Source: Tannockella sp964372125 (lineage in GTDB: Bacteria > Bacillota_I > Bacilli_A > Erysipelotrichales > Coprobacillaceae). From it: 29,058 nt of DNA. A program made the position numbers and the translations under genes. Numbering within the stretch: the stretch's first letter is position 1; each line of letters begins with the position of its first letter. The notes beneath the pieces are model-generated. The model did no database searches. It was given only the letters and a program-made list of their open reading frames with translations, and was not told the DNA's origin. Of the stretch, positions 23,910 to 29,058 are shown one piece after another. The DNA is taken from assembly GCA_964372125.1 (NCBI GenBank), contig CAYJPL010000026.1:1-29058 (forward strand), written 5' to 3'.

Positions 23910-26900
23910 TTACCCGTTTATTTCATCCACTTCTTTTCTTTTTCTTGTTACAGTCATTATAGTTCCTGTTGTCACTAATAATAACATCCATACCACAACT
24001 GATGTTGTATCTCCTGTTGGTGTAATTACACTCTCTGGCGCTTTTACTGTAAACGTTGTAGTTGCCATAGTTCCAGCTGAGACGACCGTTAATTCGTGTG
24101 TTCCTACACTAAGCGTTTGTGTGTATTCACCATTCAATGTAACGACTATACTTCCCTCTACTACTGTATAATGTTTTGCATCAACTACTTTTCCATCTAC
24201 TAGAACTTGTTCAAATAAACTAAACTCACCATCCGATGTAACACTCAATGTATCTCCTTGTGTGATAACTTGATTATTTCCACTTGTAATCACCGTTGGC
24301 TTTCCAGTCCATTTTGCATATAACGTTGTATCTTCTGTATATATATCACCTATTTTTACCATGATATTGTTGGCTGTATACCATCCGTCAAACAAGTATC
24401 CTAGTTTTGTTGCAGTTGGCAATGAAATAAGATATCCATCTCTATCTACTTCTACCAATGCTTCTCCATCTAGTTCTCCTTCATTTGTATCAAAGCTAAC
24501 TACTGGATATTTATACATTGGTGTTGTTATTGTTGATGTTGTAATATTTTCACCCGTTACATACACTGGTGTTTCTTTCATGCGAACATACCCTGTTACT
24601 GTACTATTTATATCCACACCTGTTAATGTATTTACCTCACTCCATGTTGTTCCATCGAAACTGTATTCAGCTCCTTCTACTACCGGGATTGTGATTGTAA
24701 ATGTTTCACTATCATAATCCACTGCATATGTCATTTCAAATGAAGTTGGTATAGTTGGATTAATTTGTTTTTCGAATACAACAGGTACACCTTCCTTAAT
24801 TGCTCCACTTAAGTAGTTTGCTACTTCTTTCATGCGAGCACTAAATGTAATCACATCTCCAGCATTAAATCCTGTAAACTCGTTACTATCTTGGAATGTA
24901 ACTCCGTCTATTGAGTATTCAGCGCCAGCGATTGCCGTAATGGTATATGTAAAATAATCACCATCTACCACATAACTTCCAATCACATCTTCGCTCATGT
25001 CTAAACCTGGAGCTTTAATAATTACAAAGTTTGCATTTGCAGTTCCACTATAGTTATCCATTAATGTTACTGTCGCTGTTCCTCCATTAGCTACATTTAC
25101 ATTTTCGCCGTAGCTTACTGTGTAATCAGTATCTAACGTAAGGACTACAGATCCATCTTTTACCACTACTTCTGGTGTGATTTGACTTCCTGTATATGTT
25201 TGATCTGCGATTGTTTCTATCGTTGGTGTAACTGCTTTTGCAACGATATTGAAATCAGCATTTGCAGTTCCACTATAGTTATCCATTAATGTTACTGTCG
25301 CTGTTCCTCCATTAGCTACATTTACATTTTCGCCGTAGCTTACTGTGTAATCAGTATCTAACGTAAGGACTACAGATCCATCTTTTACCACTACTTCTGG
25401 TGTGATTTGACTTCCTGTATATGTTTGATCTGCGATTGTTTCTATCGTTGGTGTAACTGCTTTTGCAACGATATTGAAATCAGCATTTGCAGTTCCACTA
25501 TAGTTATCCATTAATGTTACTGTCGCTGTTCCTCCATTAGCTACATTTACATTTTCGCCGTAGCTTACTGTGTAATCAGNNNNNNNNNNNNNNNNNNNNN
25601 NNNNNNNNNNNNNNNNNNNNNNNNNNNNNNNNNNNNNNNNNNNNNNNNNNNNNNNNNNNNNNNNNNNNNNNNNNNNNNNGATTTGACTTCCTGTATATGT
25701 TTGATCTGCGATTGTTTCAATTGTTGGTGTAACTTCTTTTGGTGATATTGAATATGTTTTACTAATTGTTCCTTCGTAAATTCCTGCTCCAGTAGCTGTT
25801 ACAATTACCGTAATTGTTCCTACATTCGTAGTATCAGCTCCACCACCATTTGAATTACTATATGATAGTGTGTACTGTGAAGAATCTATAACTTTTCCTG
25901 CTAAAACAACTTCAATCATTGGAATTTGTGATACACCATTATAGATGTAATCAGATACGTTAAACTCTGCACCTGTAAGAGAAGTTTTTCCAACAACTTT
26001 AAATTCTTTGCTAGCAACAGCATCTCCTTTTGTATATACAACTCGATACGTTCCTTCATCAATAATTTCATCAGTTGCTTCCCATGCACCTGCATTCAAC
26101 TTTTCAAATGTTTGTACATAATCAGCTTTTAATACTTCAAATGTTTTTTCTTTAATTTCCATCGTATCATCAATTGTAACAGTAGGTGTTAATACCGCAC
26201 CTGTATATCCTAAATCAGGAGCGTTAATGTGTTCATCACGTAACGTAACTTGATAAACTCCATCACCTGACAATGCCCCTTCTCCAGATAATGTTCCTTC
26301 TAAAATAAATGTTCCATTATTTTGTAGTGTTTCTCCAGTTGGTATTGTAAGCGTACTGCTACCAAGTACTCGTAACGATGCACCACTATTAATTGTATTG
26401 AAATCCCCAACACTTTGATTTCCATATACAGTTCCAGATTCACCTACAAAAAGAATTGCATGTGTATTCGTTAAATCAATTGTCGATTCTAATACGTTAG
26501 CAGATATAAACGCAGTTCCTTGTCTACCATCTTTGCTTGTATATACAGTTGTCTGTTCTCTACCAATACCGTATCTTCCTGTTTCCGAAATCACTGTCCC
26601 ACTTAAAATATAAATAGGATATTCTTGTTCCTCAACATTATCAGCATATCCGATAGTGGCAAACTTTGCACTAACACTAACCGTTGCACCATCAAACACA
26701 AGTTCTCCATAGTTTGCTGGGTACCATGGAGTTGACTCCATACCAATTCCTACTCCACCATCACCAATAACATTAATTGTCCCACCTAAGAAATACATAT
26801 TTCCGGTACCGGTCTCATAAATACCTCCTATCGTTGTTATATTTATTTGATAGCCCAGACCTCCGCTTCGTCCTGCCACTGCTTTTACATTTAATGATCC

Positions 26901-28913
26901 AGTACTGTCTTCATTAAATCTTAGAGTAGCACCATATGGTACAGCGATAGTATTTTTATCATATCTATCTCCATAAATTTGTTCAAAAATCAAATCATTA
27001 TCCCCATATAAGGTGATATTTGCTGTTGCCCCTGACTTTATTTCTAGAGGTGAATATTTATAGTGAGTAACACTTAAATCATTAAAAATAATATCATGTT
27101 CTCCACTATCTACAATAATTACATTTGTATTGTCCACCGTACCTGACATTTGAATTCTCCCAGTGTAAGCTACTCTAGTTTCACTACCCACTTGATAATA
27201 AGTAGTTCCAGCTTCCTCACTAAGAGTAACGTTTCCAGCTTCAATACTAACCCCATCAGCGATTTCAAAAGTTGCAGTTACTACTTTATCTTTTACGATA
27301 TCACTTCCAGTAGAGCTTACACGGACAACATACTTACCAGGTACTGTTGGTTGTGTACTTGTATATGTCTCATCAGATGCATCATTTGATTTATATTCAA
27401 CAACTGCCTCGTTTCCGTTTGCTACACCCCCAGTATAGACAATAGTCGGCGTATATTCAGCACCTAAAAGCACTAGACCTTGCGATACTGATTCTAAATT
27501 ATTATTTACTTGATTTGTCGCAATAATTTCAACAGTACCAGTAATACTTGATTGTTCAATAACTAATTCTCCTGTTGAGCTTGTATATGTATATCCACTT
27601 GTAAGTGGCGTTCCATTCACATTAATCTCAACTTCCTGTGGTAATATATAATCACCAATTGGAGATAATGTTACATTAAAATTTTCATTAGCTGCTACAA
27701 ATGGCTGCGTTTTGCTTGCTTGAGTGTTTGTTAATGTATAAAAAATTGGATACCCTGGTATACCATCTGCCTCTGTCCATCCTGATGCTTCAGGGTTATA
27801 ATACACTGTTGTAGTTGGAAGTGCCCCTGAACCTAGGACAGGTTTATCACCTGAAAAGTACACATACTCGGCACCTCTAACTTTTAGTCCGGTTTGTCCG
27901 ATTTTTGTTACTGTACTAGGTACTACAATACTATAATGATAGCTCGATCCTGAAAATGTACCATCAGGAATTTCACTTATTCCTTCCTCCATAACTATTG
28001 AAGTAAGTGAATCATTATAACCAAATACGTAAGTTCCTAAAACTGTATTTCCTGGTATAACAATACTTTTTAATCCAGCAGATCGAAAAGCCTGATTTCC
28101 AATAGTAAGTGTTTCATTGTTTCTTGGTAAAGTCACACTTTCAAGTGAATTCACAAATGCAAATGCAGATGAACTAATGTTTGTAACACTATTTGGTATA
28201 TCAACACTTCTTAATCCACTATAGCTAAATGCAGATGTACCAATGCTTGTTAGGTTCTCTGGCAATTCTATTTCGGTCAAGCTTGAACATCCCTCAAATG
28301 CATATTCAGCAATGTACGTTACTGATTGTGGAATAGTTACATCTGTAAGATTTATACAGTCCTCCATCGACATTCTACCAACTCTTATAACACCTTCGTT
28401 AAAAATTACAGTAAGTACATCATTTTTACTTATTGAGCTGTTATCTCTCCAGTTAACTGCACCATCAGTAGTTTTTACTGTTAGCGTCCCTGTGGCTGCC
28501 TCGAATGAATAGCCATATTCATCTACATCAACTGATCTAGTAGTATTCCTTTGCATAGGTTGCAAATCATCTACTAATACGATAATTGTTGGGAGAACTA
28601 CACCGTCACTAAGAGTATAGCCTGGTGCAGATGCTACGTAACTAAACAAAGCTTCTACACTAGTGTTAAATTCACTATCCCCTTCTAGTGTCCATTCAAC
28701 CTCTAGCTCTACTTGCTTGCCATCAATGGTAGCAAGAACGCTACCTGGTAATGTTGGACTAGCTGTTTGCCCCACATAAACTGTCTGTAATAATATTTCA
28801 CTTGGTAATGATTCTATTGATGTTACCACATTATTTTCTTCACTAGCCTGTAATTGTGTACTAGTTGAAAACACCAGCAATACTGATAACATCAAAGATA
28901 ATAATTTTTTCAT
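23910..28913 (-). CDS. Large BspA-type LRR / beta-helix / tandem-repeat surface protein
   Basis: About 1667 residues as drawn, but a 100-N gap makes the true length uncertain. Signal peptide 1-23 ('STSTQLQASEE'). A bacterial Ig-like domain (about 35-115) is followed by BspA-type LRR_5 repeats (about 165-345: 'LTDVTIPQSVTYIAEYAFEGC', and others), Ig/MBG-like domains (about 390-550), and a Gly/Asn-rich parallel beta-helix resembling carbohydrate-binding domains (about 555-860). Near-identical 75-residue repeats ('VTPTIETIADQTYTG') then precede MBG-like domains and an InlB B-type repeat (about 1480-1545, 'FDGWYT', 'LYAKWTG'). The C-terminus is 'ITPTGD', a hydrophobic helix and 'RKRKEV', a sortase-like tail without LPXTG. 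It is probably an adhesin; the ligand is unknown. The start is ATG 28913, because AAAGGGG lies inside the alternative ATG 28928 reading frame. Confidence 0.87.
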   Translation of the reverse strand: MKKLLSLMLSVLLVFSTSTQLQASEENNVVTSIESLPSEILLQTVYVGQTASPTLPGSVLATIDGKQVELEVEWTLEGDSEFNTSVEALFSYVASAPGYTLSDGVVLPTIIVLVDDLQPMQRNTTRSVDVDEYGYSFEAATGTLTVKTTDGAVNWRDNSSISKNDVLTVIFNEGVIRVGRMSMEDCINLTDVTIPQSVTYIAEYAFEGCSSLTEIELPENLTSIGTSAFSYSGLRSVDIPNSVTNISSSAFAFVNSLESVTLPRNNETLTIGNQAFRSAGLKSIVIPGNTVLGTYVFGYNDSLTSIVMEEGISEIPDGTFSGSSYHYSIVVPSTVTKIGQTGLKVRGAEYVYFSGDKPVLGSGALPTTTVYYNPEASGWTEADGIPGYPIFYTLTNTQASKTQPFVAANENFNVTLSPIGDYILPQEVEINVNGTPLTSGYTYTSSTGELVIEQSSITGTVEIIATNQVNNNLESVSQGLVLLGAEYTPTIVYTGGVANGNEAVVEYKSNDASDETYTSTQPTVPGKYVVRVSSTGSDIVKDKVVTATFEIADGVSIEAGNVTLSEEAGTTYYQVGSETRVAYTGRIQMSGTVDNTNVIIVDSGEHDIIFNDLSVTHYKYSPLEIKSGATANITLYGDNDLIFEQIYGDRYDKNTIAVPYGATLRFNEDSTGSLNVKAVAGRSGGLGYQINITTIGGIYETGTGNMYFLGGTINVIGDGGVGIGMESTPWYPANYGELVFDGATVSVSAKFATIGYADNVEEQEYPIYILSGTVISETGRYGIGREQTTVYTSKDGRQGTAFISANVLESTIDLTNTHAILFVGESGTVYGNQSVGDFNTINSGASLRVLGSSTLTIPTGETLQNNGTFILEGTLSGEGALSGDGVYQVTLRDEHINAPDLGYTGAVLTPTVTIDDTMEIKEKTFEVLKADYVQTFEKLNAGAWEATDEIIDEGTYRVVYTKGDAVASKEFKVVGKTSLTGAEFNVSDYIYNGVSQIPMIEVVLAGKVIDSSQYTLSYSNSNGGGADTTNVGTITVIVTATGAGIYEGTISKTYSISPKEVTPTIETIADQTYTGSQIXXXXXXXXXXXXXXXXXXXXXXXXXXXXXXXXXXDYTVSYGENVNVANGGTATVTLMDNYSGTANADFNIVAKAVTPTIETIADQTYTGSQITPEVVVKDGSVVLTLDTDYTVSYGENVNVANGGTATVTLMDNYSGTANADFNIVAKAVTPTIETIADQTYTGSQITPEVVVKDGSVVLTLDTDYTVSYGENVNVANGGTATVTLMDNYSGTANANFVIIKAPGLDMSEDVIGSYVVDGDYFTYTITAIAGAEYSIDGVTFQDSNEFTGFNAGDVITFSARMKEVANYLSGAIKEGVPVVFEKQINPTIPTSFEMTYAVDYDSETFTITIPVVEGAEYSFDGTTWSEVNTLTGVDINSTVTGYVRMKETPVYVTGENITTSTITTPMYKYPVVSFDTNEGELDGEALVEVDRDGYLISLPTATKLGYLFDGWYTANNIMVKIGDIYTEDTTLYAKWTGKPTVITSGNNQVITQGDTLSVTSDGEFSLFEQVLVDGKVVDAKHYTVVEGSIVVTLNGEYTQTLSVGTHELTVVSAGTMATTTFTVKAPESVITPTGDTTSVVVWMLLLVTTGTIMTVTRKRKEVDEING
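25026..25740 (-). repeat. Tandem 225-bp repeat array encoding 75-residue surface-protein modules
   Basis: Repeat boundaries recur at 25251 and 25476, a period of 225 bp (75 codons). The copies starting at 25033 and 25258 look identical base for base. A third is broken by the N gap at offset 104. The N-terminal edge (about 25712-25740) diverges ('EVTPTIE' preceded by 'SISPK'). Identity at silent positions indicates very recent duplication or ongoing homogenisation. Confidence 0.9.
25580..25679. other. Assembly gap (100 N) inside the repeat array
   Basis: Exactly 100 unknown bases start at repeat offset 104; sequence resumes at offset 153. A single collapsed copy would need only 49 bases, so the true gap is expected to be 49 plus a multiple of 225 bp. 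The reading frame survives because 100 and 49 differ by 51, a multiple of three. Confidence 0.95.
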
Positions 28914-28918
28914 AGATT

Positions 28919-28925
28919 CCCCTTT
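28919..28925 (-). promoter_or_regulatory. Ribosome-binding site fixing the start of the LRR/beta-helix gene
   Basis: AAAGGGG on the minus strand lies 5 nt before ATG 28913 and overlaps codons 2-3 of the alternative ATG 28928 frame. The signal peptide also begins normally (MKKLLSL) at 28913. Confidence 0.75.
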
Positions 28926-28950
28926 CATGAATAAAATTTTTCATATAATA

Positions 28951-28978
28951 ATTGTATCATATATCGTGTTTAAGTCAA
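28951..28978 (-). promoter_or_regulatory. Promoter of the LRR/beta-helix gene
   Basis: On the minus strand TTGACT (28978-28973) and TACAAT (28956-28951) are 16 nt apart. The same TTGACT-N16-TAnAAT layout and a leader of about 31 nt are seen at the M26 gene. The remaining bases to 29058 show no gene. Confidence 0.7.
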
Positions 28979-29058
28979 ATGATTTTATGTGATGCGGTTG
29001 TGGTACTCTGAATCTAAAGTGATAATGTCTTAGTATATTATAAAATGAAAATGTCCTA

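Noticed and set aside
25026..25740. CRISPR array or mobile repeat
   Set aside because: The 225-bp units are in frame, have no spacers and encode a recognisable surface-protein module.
1..29058. tRNA, rRNA, riboswitch, insertion sequence, prophage or integrase signals
   Set aside because: I saw no cloverleaf, rRNA-like or T-box/riboswitch-like leader, no transposase or integrase, and no terminal inverted or attachment repeats.

Overview
This AT-rich window carries eight protein-coding loci. Nearly all of it is a run of very large exported or surface proteins on the minus strand. The exceptions are a plus-strand two-component pair and one peptidoglycan-precursor ligase, murE. Strong AGGAGG-type ribosome sites, 'TTGACT/TATAAT' promoters, a classical lipobox, LytTR/GHKL signalling and an M26-type metalloprotease point to a low-GC Bacillota. 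A host- or gut-associated clostridial or erysipelotrichial lineage is my guess, but nothing here fixes the taxon. TGG is the Trp codon and TAA and TAG terminate normally, so I see no sign of a mycoplasma-type code.

Layout. 1-3081 (-): the N-terminal 1027 residues of a von Willebrand factor A adhesin whose 3' end lies outside the window. 3437-5445 (+): an AgrA/AgrC-like LytTR response regulator and histidine kinase, divergent from the adhesin and ending in a terminator shared with the next, convergent unit. 7698-5470 (-): a two-gene operon of a WG-repeat membrane-anchored protein and a lipoprotein. 10247-7944 (-): a leucine-rich-repeat surface protein. 19010-10611 (-): a 2799-residue M26 (IgA1-protease/ZmpB-like) zinc metalloprotease. 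It has an N-terminal cohesin-like domain, a transmembrane hairpin, a dockerin-like pair, Ig-like repeats and two GLUG-type beta-helix blocks. 20589-19240 (-): murE. 23586-20956 (-): a GLUG/beta-helix surface protein interrupted by one in-frame TAG at codon 60. 28913-23910 (-): a BspA-type LRR, beta-helix and tandem-repeat surface protein that contains a 100-N assembly gap inside a near-perfect 225-bp repeat array.

How it may work together. Each surface gene, except the lipoprotein that follows the WG gene, seems to be its own transcription unit with its own promoter and/or terminator. The two-component pair sits among them and is a natural candidate regulator, but no cognate signal peptide or processing gene is visible, so that link is inference. 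The best leads are the M26 protein's combined cohesin and dockerin modules, the amber-interrupted GLUG gene, the collapsed repeat array, the disputed start of the response regulator, a pair of paralogous terminators with a compensatory base change, and a recurrent AATGTAGTAAT-like motif upstream of several units.
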